Source: Phorcus lineatus (taxonomy: Eukaryota > Mollusca > Gastropoda > Trochida > Trochidae). From it: 64,000 nucleotides of DNA. Within the stretch, counting starts at the first letter, position 1. Each line of letters starts with the position of its first letter. Shown one piece after another: positions 48,037 to 59,339 of this stretch. The notes beneath the pieces were generated by a model. The model worked only from the letters and a program-made list of their open reading frames with translations, was not told the DNA's origin and did no database searches. A program made the translations under genes and the position numbers. Location of the stretch: positions 28,743,645 through 28,807,644 of the forward strand of contig OV121088.1 in the NCBI GenBank assembly GCA_921293015.1, read 5' to 3'.

Positions 48037-48560
48037 GAAAAGGTTGATATAGAGCCAATTATTGTTCCATGGGATTTCTAAAGTTACTCCTTTGATAACT
48101 TCACATACAGCAGGTGTTGTGTGATTGAGAAGGGGAAAAGATAATAATTGATGGAAATATCACACCTATCCATCGACTCACGCAACCAATGGTGCAACAC
48201 TGGAGATACCATTATAGTTACGACTTTTTGTCTTAATCTAAATGTAAACAAATGATTTTACCTTGCATTTGACGTGATATATCATAGGGTACAGTAGGGG
48301 CGATACGCTGACGTCGGCTGTGGAAAAGGGTGATATTGAACCATTTCCCCTGAGGGTGACTTTGAGCTAATTTTAAAACATCATGTGCTGTCTGATTGAG
48401 TATGGGAAAAGAAAATTGTGGATGGAAATATCACAACTATTCACCAAACCACGAACTCGATGGTGCATCACTGGTGACAACAACAATGATGCAAACCTAG
48501 GACTATACATTGCATGCAATTCGCGAGGTTGATTTTTTGGTATAGCTGATGTAGCAGGAT
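48037..48560. repeat. ~284-bp diverged tandem duplication
   Basis: GGAAAAGGTTGATATAGAGCC at 48037 and GGAAAAGGGTGATATTGAACC at 48321 open two units that share TGTGTGATTGAG/TGTCTGATTGAG, GATGGAAATATCACA and ATGGTGCAACACTGG/ATGGTGCATCACTGG in order. Confidence 0.8.
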
Positions 48561-49423
48561 GTAGCTAGAGCAAACCGATTTCCAACTTACTTCTGGTTAC
48601 ATATAGCGTTGCAAGGCATTTGACGCTAGATATTGGGGGGTTTTTGTAGAATTTTTTAGGAGCTCTGCTTGTTCAATACAGTTACGTTTTTAAGCATTGT
48701 GAACTGACATTTCATTCCTATTACATTTCACACACACTCAAATGAAAGTAAAGAAGTGGTTATATTACACTCTGACAAAGAGCATCCCTTTTTAATTTCA
48801 AGCTTATGATTACAATAACGCCAAAGTATTTGTCAGAGAATGACATAACTTGATTTGATATATAAGTTATCTTTTTGATCATTTGGTTAATTTCTTTGAA
48901 TATATTGATTGATATTTCTTCAAAGAGCCTCGTCTTAAGTGATGATCTTTTTCAGTTATTCCCCTTTATTTTATCAATCAAATCATCATCATTGAAGTTG
49001 TCATTTTCAAGAAAATTATTCATCTTAGTTTCATTATTCAGAATACTTTCATTTCTGAATGGAATACTTTGAAGAAGTTATTAAACCCCCCCAAAATCTT
49101 CATCATGGCAAAACATTTTCATTTTTTTTCTGTATTGTAAAAGAGGATTTATAAGCCAGAATGCTTAGCTAGCTGTTTTTAGTTATTTCAGTAGCTTCCA
49201 TGAAAGCTGTGAATGTTACAATCATTTACACTAAACCACCTGTGTTCAAGAAACACAATAAGTTGCGTGGTGTTGCTGAGGGTAAGTTTTTTCCGCATTA
49301 ACAAGATAATGGTATAATTTAAGAATTGGATATGAACAAGAGAATCAAGTATTGTTCTTTCGAAGGAATTTATAACAAAAGAGGTCACCCTTTTAACCGA
49401 TGTATTAAGAAGAGGGCTTGCGC
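48561..49423. other. no recognisable gene
   Basis: AT-rich; short open frame at 48875-49072 without recognisable content. Confidence 0.45.
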
Positions 49424-49471
49424 AACACAAACACACACACACACACACACCCACACACACCCACACATACT

Positions 49472-49507
<36 letters not shown>
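49424..49507. repeat. (AC)n then (AT)n compound microsatellite
   Basis: CA repeats with a few CCC/TAC interruptions from 49424 to about 49496, then six AT units. Confidence 0.93.
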
Positions 49508-49509
49508 AG

Positions 49510-50640
49510 CATACAGATATATTTTGTATCACCTTGTTCAGATTCCAATATGACGAAGATGGACTGATCACTATTCTCTGTCTAAATACTGCTTAAAAGT
49601 GCATGCAGTAACTGTTTATTCAAAATTCTTAAAAAACAAGAAGATCTTTGTCTATGACAGCATTTTCTGCTCCTTTGTAGAAACTGGATTGACTATGTAT
49701 CTCTTCAGTTTACAAATCGATATTTGTTATTGTCAGTATAAAAGGAATAACTTTCAAGAAACTTTAAATACAATATAAGTACATGTAGGGAATTGATTGA
49801 AACCCAACAGCCATACCATGGTGCAATTATATTCAATTAAATCCTCGAAAATGTCCAAAGCTGAGAGGTTTACAGCATCAACTTCAGAGAAAGGGTTGGG
49901 GAGCATGAAACTTTCTAGTAAATGCACATTGAAGAACGACCTAGGGAATTTAATTTATTTAGAATATGCAAGAAAAGCTCATTTGTTAATTTCCCTCATC
50001 GTGGTTGAGTCTACAATGGATCCAGGGTATTAGTGGAGATGTAATGTTCACCCCGTTGTTACCCGGAGATGAATTTTAGTCTTGCACATGCAATAATCTC
50101 TCTGCTTACATTAATACTGATTATGAAGGAGTGTTTGCAAATATTTGGATTTTACGAAGGAAGATAGTTTTTCTTAATTGTTTTTGTTTGCTGTCGATCT
50201 TCTGTCAATTATGGGTCTTAAAATACCTGCTTTATACTCTTTTTATTCTAAATGAAAATATTACAATGTCTAAAGAATTCCTTTGTAGAGTTTATTCCTT
50301 ATTTTTGGTTGTCGAAATATTTGAAACACAACTATAGTGTTATATATCATTTTACAGTTTCCGATATCGTGTGGATCTATGGATACCTAAGGATTATTCC
50401 TATCTCTGCATATGTAATTATCATTATGTCTTCAATAATTCACATAAGTAGTGGTTGTATATTTGGTTTCAAATTAAAAACTAGTTACTCATCAAATACA
50501 CGATCTGCAGCTTCCTGTACCGTTATGGTATCAAAACATTTCCTATAGTTAAAGGCGTACCAGGACGTCACCAATAAGATTTGAATTATTCCTGAACTAT
50601 TTCTCAACCATTACCCCCACTGATAGGTTCATCAAAATCT
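49510..50640. other. no recognisable gene
   Basis: AT-rich. Overlapping open frames at 50131-50548 encode hydrophobic, low-complexity stretches expected from AT-rich DNA. Confidence 0.45.
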
Positions 50641-50649
50641 TATCAATAC

Positions 50650-51090
50650 ATCTAACTCAGGGATTCAACAGGTACTACGTGTACAAATAAAACTGTTATC
50701 TATACACGTGTATTTGACTCCTGGGAGGCGGAAGGTGTAGGAGACTGTGAAGGTGAAACTTTATAAGAGAATATATATCAACCAAAAGAAAGTAAGATTT
50801 TGATTAACCTGACTCAGGGGAGGAAAAGAGTGTGAATAACTGTCTTGAAAAATGTGCAAATTATTTTGTAACAACAACTTGCCCAGGGAGTGGTGAATGA
50901 TTAAAAAGAAAAACTGTCAGTCCTACGGGTAAAAATAAAAGTGTTATCTATACACGTGTATATGACTCCTGGGAGGCGGAAGGTGTAGGAGACTGTGAAG
51001 GTGGAACTTTATTAGGGAATATATATCAACCAAAGAAAACTTTGGGTAAAGAATGCATAGATAGAACATTCATGTACTTTTTTATAAGTA
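50650..51090. repeat. 248-bp-period tandem duplication with highly similar ~110-bp core
   Basis: GTTATCTATACACGTGTAT, CTCCTGGGAGGCGGAAGGTG, TAGGAGACTGTGAAGGTG and AATATATATCAACCAAA occur at 50695-50785 and 50943-51033 with only a few differences. Sequence before and after the core is more diverged, so the core may be under constraint or recently converted. Confidence 0.85.
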
Positions 51091-51099
51091 GTGAATGAC

Positions 51100-51600
51100 T
51101 TTGATTGTCTTAAGAAGAATTAAAAGCTGTGTATACAATCTTTTCCTTAAAACAAAACAATATGAGAATCAGAAAAATGTTTCAGCAAAGAAATAAGAAT
51201 ATTAAAATGAAATGCTTCCCAAACTTTACATTTATTCACAGAAATGCTCATCTGCGATCTTGTGAGTGTTACAGTAGATAATTAATTGTAGTTTTGGGTT
51301 AACTATTGAATAATTTGAAATCTTTATCTAAATTTGCAGATCTTAGCTTATGTACAACCCGATGCAATAAACATTGTCAAAACATATGATTCTGTCTCAT
51401 TACAGAAAAAATTTCAAATGGAATGGAAAAAAATCGAATGTCCTATGTTAAATTCGGAGCGCAAATTTATATTAAAATCTATATAACTCAAGTTAGGAAA
51501 ATAATCTTTTAAGATAATCACTTATCCACTCAGATTATTATCCATATATCAGCAATGATGACGGACTATAATATTTTATCTCGACTTGCACAGCAATGTC
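51100..51600. other. no recognisable feature
   Basis: AT-rich; nothing supported. Confidence 0.45.
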
Positions 51601-51608
51601 GGATACTC

Positions 51609-51681
51609 ATTGGCCAAAAGCGGTCACGTGCCGTAGGTATATTTTTCTATGTTAAACTGGGTCACGCGCAACCCTAGTAAC
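51609..51681. promoter_or_regulatory. promoter-like motif cluster (CCAAT, E box, X-box-like)
   Basis: ATTGG (inverted CCAAT) at 51609-51613, CACGTG at 51625-51630 and GCAACCCTAGTAAC at 51668-51681. The last fits 12 of 14 positions of the RFX X-box consensus, which marks promoters of ciliary genes in animals. The stretch is richer in GC than its surroundings. No transcript start can be assigned, because the transposon begins 52 bases further on. Confidence 0.35.
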
Positions 51682-53037
51682 GAGAGACGACGTACTGTCA
51701 AGAGTTATCTCCCTTGTCTCATTGTAAACAAAGCCCAGCAGGCACACAACGTTGGATCAATGTTGATTCAACGTTGAAATTTGGTTGTTTGGTTGATCAA
51801 CCTTTTATCAACGTTGATTCAACGTTGGGAAAGCGACGCAATAGATTGGTTTTAGGGACAACGTTGTTTCAACGTCTGAATACAACACACTTCCAACTAA
51901 TTGATTCTTGTTTACATTTTGTTTTAAATACATTGTAAATTGGAATCAATAAATGATACTTCCCCTTTTTATATGAATTAAACAATTGGAAAATAATTCT
52001 CTTTTTTTTTTTTATATAGATATATTGCTGTTTTTGTTACATGAAAATTTTCAGGCATCATTTCATATAGGCCTAGTTGAAATTAACTGTCTTTAGTTTA
52101 GCCTTCTGCCTTTAGTCATTTGACATCAAAATATTTCACTAATGATTGAATTAATATCTTTTCTGGATTGAACAATACAAAATCCTTTTGCTTTGAACAT
52201 CTTTGTATTTTTTTCAATACTTGATCCTTTTCCGCATCAAAGTCCCACTTTTATATATATGTTTCGTTTTAAATTCACTATGCAAGTTTTGATGATAACC
52301 CAGTGTCGTCTGCTCCAGTGGATGTTACTCAAACTGCACCTAGTTAAAAGTAAGTATTCAAAAACTTGATAATCTTTTCATTGTCTGTAAAGTAAAATCA
52401 AGTCTGGTACACAAAGGTTACTCTTTACTCTTGCTCATGTTTTCTGTTGATGAGTAGATGTTTTAGTATAACCAAATTACTGTTTCAAAGTTACGGTAAA
52501 GTTGACTTTCATAGGCTAATCATGTCAGTGTGTTGGCTTGGTGCACATTGCACAAATGAATTAGTCAAATGAATTCAAGAATTTGTAATCGATCAGTACC
52601 TAGGTTTTGAAGATTTTGATAAAATATTTCAATTGCTGTGTTGCCGGTAACCGAGGCATATGCCATGGTGGGCAACGTTTTGTAGGTCATTCAAAACAAA
52701 TGATCATCACTGAATTGTTTTGATGGTTGAGTGATAACAAATATTATTATGACTGGATGTTCATGTTATTTACTGCCACCTGGATTCTTTCCCCAAAGTT
52801 TCTGTTCATAAGACAGTGAAATTTAAATCTAATTGGCGTGAGGACAAAGTCCACTGAAGTTGATCAAAAATTATGTCAACTCGCACAATATGTCTAGGCC
52901 TAACTTTTTTCTTTGTTATATATTATAAATTTATAATTGAGGTAAATCTTGTTGTAATAGTATAAACTGTCTCTATGCACATTTTAAAAATTCATATTGA
53001 ATATTTGGATGAAATATTTTGCAACTCTTTTGAACAG

Positions 53038-53607
53038 GTCCTTGAAAAAGTAGACAAAACTAAACCCGGGAATATTTTTAATTGCCACCAAAATTATGTG
53101 TGAGTTAATCAGATCACAACAATTGACATTAAATGGATTTTTATAAAATTAATGGATAAACGATCAAACTACCAGTGTATGTGAAACTTTTAATTTCAGG
53201 TGGGGTTTTGCTTTGCCATCCTAAATCAGACTACACAAGTACTATTACCTATTATCGGTCCTAGAATACAAATGCCAGAGAAATATATGAGTAAGTATCA
53301 CCTTTAATCATTAAATTTCTGTTTTTCATACATTTGTATGTTTTTACAAGAATTAAATTCATAATATCTAGTTGTAATATATTTATCACTTTAATTTTAA
53401 TTTTAATCACTTTATGTAATATAATTCTTCATATGTTTTGTAGATTTTAGTAAAGGTAACTAATACTATTTTGTTTTATTTCATTAAATATTATCTTAAT
53501 GTTTTATTTTTTCAGGAACACACTTTTTTAGGACCGATGGGATCATTATTTTCAAGGAAACTGGAAGACTCACTGTCAAATTTAATTATCAGTGTATCAG
53601 TTGTTAA
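53038..53607 (+). pseudogene. gene-like chain of three exons inside the transposon
   Basis: Three segments join in one open frame of about 80 codons. The first is 53038-53097 (acceptor CTCTTTTGAACAG; weak donor GTGTGAG). The second is 53200-53290 (acceptor TTTTAATTTCAG; strong donor GTAAGTAT). The third is 53516-53607 (acceptor TTTATTTTTTCAG), which ends in TAA overlapping a poly(A) signal AATAAA at 53606-53611. The product includes NQTTQVLLPIIGPRIQMPEK and later FKETGRLTVKFNY; I recognise no domain. A further donor-like site at 52350 (AAAA then GTAAGTAT) suggests an upstream exon, but its frame does not join. It may be the 3' end of a captured or element-encoded gene. Confidence 0.33.
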
Positions 53608-53866
53608 TAAAAATGCTGTACTAAAGGAGTTTTTTTCTGAATTTTGAGCATGTCTCGGTATGATGTACTTGTTTAATGAATACGTTTTTTAATCCAGAAG
53701 ATTACATTCAGGAATTCAAATTTGATATTATCAATCTCAACTGTAAAATAAGCAGAGGGTAAGATGTCAAAGAGGTGACAGTTTACTAATAATTAGTAAT
53801 TAACTGTAGCCTACGGTATGCTCGAGCTCAATACCTGTGAATAAATACTAATTACAAGAAAGCATA

Positions 53867-53940
53867 TTTAAGGTAACTGGAAGAATTACTGTAATTGTAT
53901 CAGTTTTGTTAATAAAAATGCTGTACTGAAGGAGATAAAT
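53867..53940 (+). repeat. partial repeat of the terminal exon
   Basis: AACTGGAAGAATTACTG and TTAATAAAAATGCTGTACTG repeat the sequence at 53555-53630 (AACTGGAAGACTCACTG, TTAATAAAAATGCTGTACTA) with an internal deletion. Confidence 0.75.
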
Positions 53941-54309
53941 TAGTAAATCAAAGATTGAGCGATGCTCAGCCGATTTCATTTGTCGACGTCTGGCCGAAGA
54001 AGAACCAATGAGCAAAACTTCGTCAGCCCGATATCGATGAAGTTAGCAGGCTCTGGGCCACTCAAACTTCAATGTTGATGTTAGGTATTATTTCAACGTT
54101 GATTCAACGTCAGATACAGACGTCTGAAAAACGTCTATTTTCAACCTCAATGTTGATAAAAGGTCATCTTCCAACGTTGAAACAACGTCAGATTTCAACG
54201 TCTAAAAAACTTCCATATACAACCTATTTTCAACCAAGTTTCAACGTTGAGGACAAACCAATTTTCAACGTTGAAACAACGTTGTTGTGCCCACTGGGAG
54301 CCTACGCTA

Positions 54310-55000
54310 CGCTGGTTTGTTGAACACTACCTTTACACGCTCAGTGTATCTTCCCATTTATTAAAGTCATATCTTATAATAACACTGCTGGAACAAGAGT
54401 AAGCTCTCCTACAAATGGAAAGTTGGTGCCGAGAAAAAATCGTGACAGGTCAAAAGGCTTGCTAACGGCCTGTCGGTTCACTCGCTCGCAGCGGGGTTGT
54501 CCATCAGCGAGTTGGAGATTGGAATGTTGAACCAATCTAAACACATATCAGTCGAGGTCATCACCGACTCTTCATTCATATTCATTCATATTCAAACCAA
54601 CCAGTGCGTTATGCAGTGATGCCTGCATGTTCTGTGCGCCCGACACTTTCAAACTAACTCACTCCTTTCTCGAGGGTCGACCATGACAGTCAGAAAACTA
54701 CGGAGATTTTAGATTTTCAAATCGAACGTTTCCAAGGTAGAACGTGTATACGAGGTCACGTGACCAAACAATCAAAATGAAATAAGCCCTGCAATACTCG
54801 TTATGTTTATTCAATTTTGTTAATCCGCATTTACCGTCTAGCACGGTACTAGACTATACTTTTTGAGCTTTAAACGGTGATATGAACATCATTTTTGGAA
54901 CTTCATAGATAAAAAAGTTACACTGACAAGATCAGCCGCCATTTTGACCCATCCAATCTTTCAAGCCATATTTAAAGCATACAATAAGGGTCCTCGTCGA
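54310..55000. promoter_or_regulatory. GC-richer stretch with palindromic E box and YY1-like site
   Basis: GGTCACGTGACC, a perfect 12-bp palindrome of the CLEAR/USF type, lies at 54754-54765. CCGCCATTTTG, resembling a YY1 site, lies at 54937-54947, with a CCAAT at about 54951-54955. No adjoining coding exon is recognised, so the gene it might serve is unknown. Confidence 0.3.
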
Positions 55001-55009
55001 GATAAATAT

Positions 55010-55119
55010 GTTACCATGTGTCCGCGAGTTTGATATGGAGATATATCATGTGTCCGAGTGAAATATTTAACTCGAACACATGATATATCTCCATATCAAA
55101 CTCGCGGACACATGGTAAC
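55010..55119. repeat. near-perfect 50-bp-arm inverted repeat (hairpin)
   Basis: Arms 55010-55059 and 55070-55119 are reverse complements with one mismatch and a 10-base loop (GAAATATTTA). It could be a foldback element, or the source of a long hairpin RNA. Confidence 0.95.
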
Positions 55120-55500
55120 TTATAATGTCAAAACAGATCATGTACTTCTCAGAAAAGATGGTTGTCTGTAATATTCAGTGTACATGTTACTATTAACTCA
55201 GGTAATTTATGTTACTTGTTTAAGAATGTTTTGAAAGTACGTATGCCATAGTGTTTGACACATATGATAAAATCAATGAATTCAATAATAAAATAATGCC
55301 CGCTGAAGGTCTTATGTATATAACTTATTCTCTTATGCAATGTATTCCAATGTAGATACTATTTCAGTTGTTCAGTACTGATGAATTGTGTTGTGGTGTC
55401 CAGTATCAGCTTAGCGTCATTGAAACAGTCTTGTATGTAATTGTAATGTAACAAAGTCGAAAACTGAAGTCAAATAAATCGTCCCTAAACTTTGATCGAT
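55120..55500. other. no recognisable feature
   Basis: AT-rich; nothing supported. Confidence 0.45.
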
Positions 55501-55504
55501 GTAT

Positions 55505-55800
55505 AATCTCCAACAGACAGCTTGATTGAAACATAAGGACTGTATACAGTGACTATTGCAACTACAGGTGTTTCATTCAACTTATTGAAGCTACATTATC
55601 GCTCATTAAGCTTTTCTTATATCTTAACATCCCAACAGCTGGTTTGATTCTATTTGTCATCATTGATGTGTATAGTCAAGCAATGTCAAACTGAAATCAG
55701 ATCAGTGTTTACTGCGGTTGAAGAGTACATGTAGACATTGATTCGGTCATAAAAACAAAGCAGTATTTTTTAACGTTATCATTATTATTGATATTTCAGA
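55505..55800. repeat. diverged direct duplication, copy 2
   Basis: Partner of 47690-47960, about 7.8 kb away. The 2.57-kb transposon lies between the copies. Confidence 0.72.
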
Positions 55801-55826
55801 ATTAGAAAATCAAAATCATTTCAATG

Positions 55827-56366
55827 ACACCCTAACACGAGCCAATGGTTACGTGGGATGTATTCAATGCGACGTTTGAAATTCTTTTTATAGGTAAAAA
55901 GGTATTAGATAGAAAGAAATGACTTTATCATTCTTCGCAGTAGCAACATTATTTGACCTCTTGAAGAGTTGATACTTTCACTGTCATAGATAGAGGTATG
56001 TTTATGCAAGTTTGGTTTTGGATGGTAAATATCCGACATTAGGAATAAACATTCGAGCATGATAACCTGCTTATTACACAATCTCATTCTGCATTCATTT
56101 CGCGGAACACACCCGGACAACTTTAACGAAGCAGCTCGAGTTTTCTTCAAATACGTACATTGATATATGCAAATAAACAGCGTAATGATATTAACGGTAA
56201 ATTTACATAAAATAAAACTTCTTTTATTTGCCTTTGAGCCTTTTGTTTGATCTAAACGTTTAATATCTTAAATTAAAATTAAATTGGTTTTTATATGCCA
56301 TTCTTTTAGATGTACACGAAAATATATAAACCTACCGATAATAGACTCACCCTCGTGTTAGGGTGT
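55827..56366. mobile_element. 540-bp segment bounded by a 15-bp inverted repeat
   Basis: ACACCCTAACACGAG at 55827-55841 is exactly reverse-complemented at 56352-56366. The size fits a MITE. The target duplication is unclear because GTTAGGGT is itself repeated at the right edge. A minus-strand open frame inside (55905-56150) has several cysteines but no recognised domain. Confidence 0.4.
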
Positions 56367-56374
56367 TAGGGTGC

Positions 56375-57140
56375 CTTTGCGTTCACGACTGCTCAGGCGG
56401 CGAGCGTATCTCACTTAGAACGAGAGTGGCTTCCCTTGTCCAAATGCGAAAGGCAGCTTGCGTAAACACAGCGTTACAGATAGATTTAGTCTTCATTTTT
56501 TTTCCAAAACCCATTTAACAAGCAACATGTATGATACACCAAAGCTAAATATCAAGTTAAGCAACATGCGACTCAATCTGCCCGTGAGTAAAATATTAAT
56601 CCACTCAGTTCATTAACTAAAAATGGGTTTTCGGTAGGCTGGATTTCAACCAGCAATGAAAGTTATATAACATGACATGACATGAACATCACGAAACAGT
56701 TGCAAAATCTGTTTGTTGTTTCTTCATCGGTATCCGAAACGTATTGTAAATATCCATTGGTTGATTATGCCGAGAACCCTATCCATTGGATGATAATAAG
56801 TATAATGTATCTTTACTTTAGTAAGACATTCGAGAGAGAAAAGTACTGATACAATCTTTTACGTACAAATAGCTCATTTATAAAAGGTTTTTAATTTATA
56901 ATCAGTATTACTGTCAATGTCAAAGTGCAAATTGAAAGAACTTCGTGAGGAAAATTACAATTACAAGTATTCGTACCATTCTAGAGAGTTGATCCTAAAT
57001 ATTACAATTTAGTTGTTGGTACAGTAAGTGCATGCGATTTTGACTCGAAGTCGTTGATTTCGTAACGAAGATGCCTAAAAAATTGACTGTGGCAGTTTGT
57101 TTGATTCCTATGGAAGCGCATTGCTGCCAGCAGTGAGAAA
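56375..57140. other. no recognisable gene
   Basis: A short GC-richer patch (56380-56460), then AT-rich sequence; nothing supported. Confidence 0.45.
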
Positions 57141-57387
57141 AATTTCCAAAAGTTCTAATTAGATGATACTTTCATCTAATTAGATGATAGTTTCATCTAA
57201 TTAAATGATAGTTTCAACTAATTAGATGATATTTTTATCTAATTAGATTAAACTATGATCTAATTAGATGAAACTAAGATCTAATTAGATGAAATATCAT
57301 CTAATTAGATGAAACTATCATCTAATTAGATAAAAGTATCATCTAATTAGATAAAAGTATCATCTAATTAGAACTTTAATTTTTAAA
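57141..57387. repeat. palindromic array of eleven TAATTA sites at 21-bp spacing
   Basis: TAATTA starts at 57156, 57177, 57198, 57219, 57240, 57261, 57282, 57302, 57323, 57344 and 57365, a step of 21 bases with one step of 20. Each lies in CTAATTAGATGATA or a close variant on the left half and in its reverse complement on the right half, so the whole array is one large inverted repeat centred near 57250. AAAATTT-like sequence extends the symmetry outside the array. Confidence 0.93.
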
Positions 57388-57394
57388 ATTTTCC

Positions 57395-59328
57395 ATAGAT
57401 TCCACATTCGTATTGTACATTATGAAATCATAGTTGAAGTTTTCACAGTCTGATAGATAAGAATTGTAAGACATACTATTATGAACTACCCTTTCAACAC
57501 TATCAGGCGTTAGTAAACAACTGCGTACCTTGGTGATATTTTTAATACATTTGAAATAATTTGAAAATTTGTGAAATAAGGCATAAGTCAACGTGCTTCT
57601 TTCGGAAGTTCAGTAAAGGATTAATAGACCAAGATACTCTGATAATTTGTCAAAACATTCATATAGTTAAAAGTAATTTTTGACATTGCAATATGAAACG
57701 TGTTACGCGGAGCTTATTTTGTCTTCTAAATTCATAATCAGTAAAATGGTTCTGTTTAACGGACTTTAAAACAAACAAATAAAATGTACTGTACTTTATC
57801 GTTTCACTATGTACGAGTGTCTTTTAAAAATGAATGAACTGTACTGATATATTTCATCTAAATAAATATCAAATGACAAATATCATTAATGATGTTTTTT
57901 ATAAATCACATGATTGGAATCCTTTCAACTTCATCTTTTATGTTTTTTGATATACATATATTCCATATCATAGATTGTCTCAGTCATGGTTCTATTTTTA
58001 GGTATGTATTTCAAAATCAAAGCCCCGGCTAGCATTTCCGGACATTGAACTGTGTTATTCTTGTCTTCCACTTGGATTTGACAAATTTTATTGCCTTCCA
58101 TTCGGACATAAAATCAGTTCAGAAAGTTAGCATTGCAACTGTCACCAACAAAGGAACAGTATATAACTCAAATGTAAAAAAAATTGAAAAAGAAGTATTC
58201 ACCAGCTGAGATTTAATCGCTCTCCCACGACTTAGTAAAGGCATTTAGTTTCCGGAACTCTAATTAGAAAAATCAACAACAGCAGATCCCTAGTTCCGGA
58301 ATCTCGTCAGTAGATCGATTAGGTATGTGAGCCGTTAGGTTCGTCCTGTTATTACATAATCAAAGGTTTTTCTCAGTTCACTCTGTAATGAAGGGCTATT
58401 GTTTTTAAATACCGTTCTTTGTAGGTCTCCAGAGATAAGACCTGGCCTAATTCAATCTATTCCCAAAACGGTCTGGTGAACGACTTGAAAATGATTAGTA
58501 CTTTCAAATGTAATTGGGTCTTTCGCTATCTCAGTTCCGTAGGGGAAAGCACACATCATGGAATCGTGAACAGCATTTGCAAAACCTTAAAAATCAAGCC
58601 GAGATTGTTTTTTTAGGTATTGTTGGAAGCAGTCTTCGTCCCATTTGAAATTAATAAGAAATTTGACGATCTTAACGCTTTAATGGTGAATGATAAATAA
58701 TTAACAAGCAAATAAAAATGAATTCCGATAGTTTAATGTTACTTACATATAGGTCTCACCTATTTTTCACTTTTCACTGCAAATTATGTTCTGAATATCA
58801 CAAACGTACCCCCGCTATACACCTCTGTCATAACATTTATTCAACATAATTTCCTGTTGAAAAGGACATATGTAAGGAATAGTTATGTCAAAGAAAGCAT
58901 CAGGAGGCCTCGAGGATAAAAGGAGAATCAATTCGATCACAGTGATCTTCAAACCTCAGAGTTACTCAACTTCGACTCAATGAACAACAATCCCTACTAT
59001 CTGAAAATCAATTCCGCTAAAATCAGGCTTTGAATTTAAAAATAAATAATTTAGTGTAGTGAGAAATAAAGGATCAATGGTTAAAACAAGGAGGTTTTTT
59101 GGTGGTTTTTTTAAATATTCATTACTGCTATTCTCAACGAAACCATTTAAAACTATTATTTCTTTGTTCTGCCTTACTACTTTAATTCTCCTTGATACAG
59201 TTTGAAACTCCTGTTACCATAGTTATGTTCTTTCTGACATCCAATTCGTTAATATAAAATATGCAAGAGTGCACTTTGCACCGACGTAAAAACAAACTTT
59301 GATAGAATGTTAAACATCATGTAACTTT
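57395..59328. other. no recognisable gene
   Basis: AT-rich; the open frame 57376-57591 (minus) has no recognisable content. Nothing else supported. Confidence 0.45.
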
Positions 59329-59339
59329 CAATTTAAAGG

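Larger units (their letters stand above)
51734..54298. mobile_element. 2.57-kb DNA transposon with CAACGTTG-rich ends
   Basis: The left end CCCAGCAGGCACACAACGTTG mirrors the right end, whose reverse complement starts CCCAGTGGGCACAACAACGT. Both ends then run into arrays of CAACGTTG/GATTCAACGTTGAA-type motifs (51750-51880; 54070-54290). The flanking bases are AG on both sides, so the target duplication may be 2 bp. No transposase is recognisable. The interior contains exon-like segments (53038-53607) and a repeated 3' piece. Such AACGTT-array elements are common in marine invertebrate genomes; I do not assign a superfamily. Confidence 0.7.

Noticed and set aside
49188-49571. 127-codon minus-strand frame with a Cys-Val run
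   Set aside because: The run is the translated (AC)n microsatellite, and the rest has no recognisable content.
50131-50548. Overlapping hydrophobic open frames suggesting a membrane protein
   Set aside because: The composition is what AT-rich DNA yields; there is no start context, splice sites or family pattern.
50650-51090. LTR pair of a small retrotransposon
   Set aside because: The two copies are only 248 bases apart and show no primer-binding site, TG..CA ends or target duplication; tandem duplication fits better.
54072-54323. 83-codon open frame
   Set aside because: It is read through the AACGTT array at the right end of the 2.57-kb transposon.
56355-56373. Telomere-like TTAGGG repeats
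   Set aside because: Only two imperfect units (GTTAGGGT), explained by the inverted-repeat end.
57141-57387. CRISPR-like regular array
   Set aside because: There are no unique spacers; the intervals are themselves part of the palindromic repeat, and the DNA is eukaryotic.
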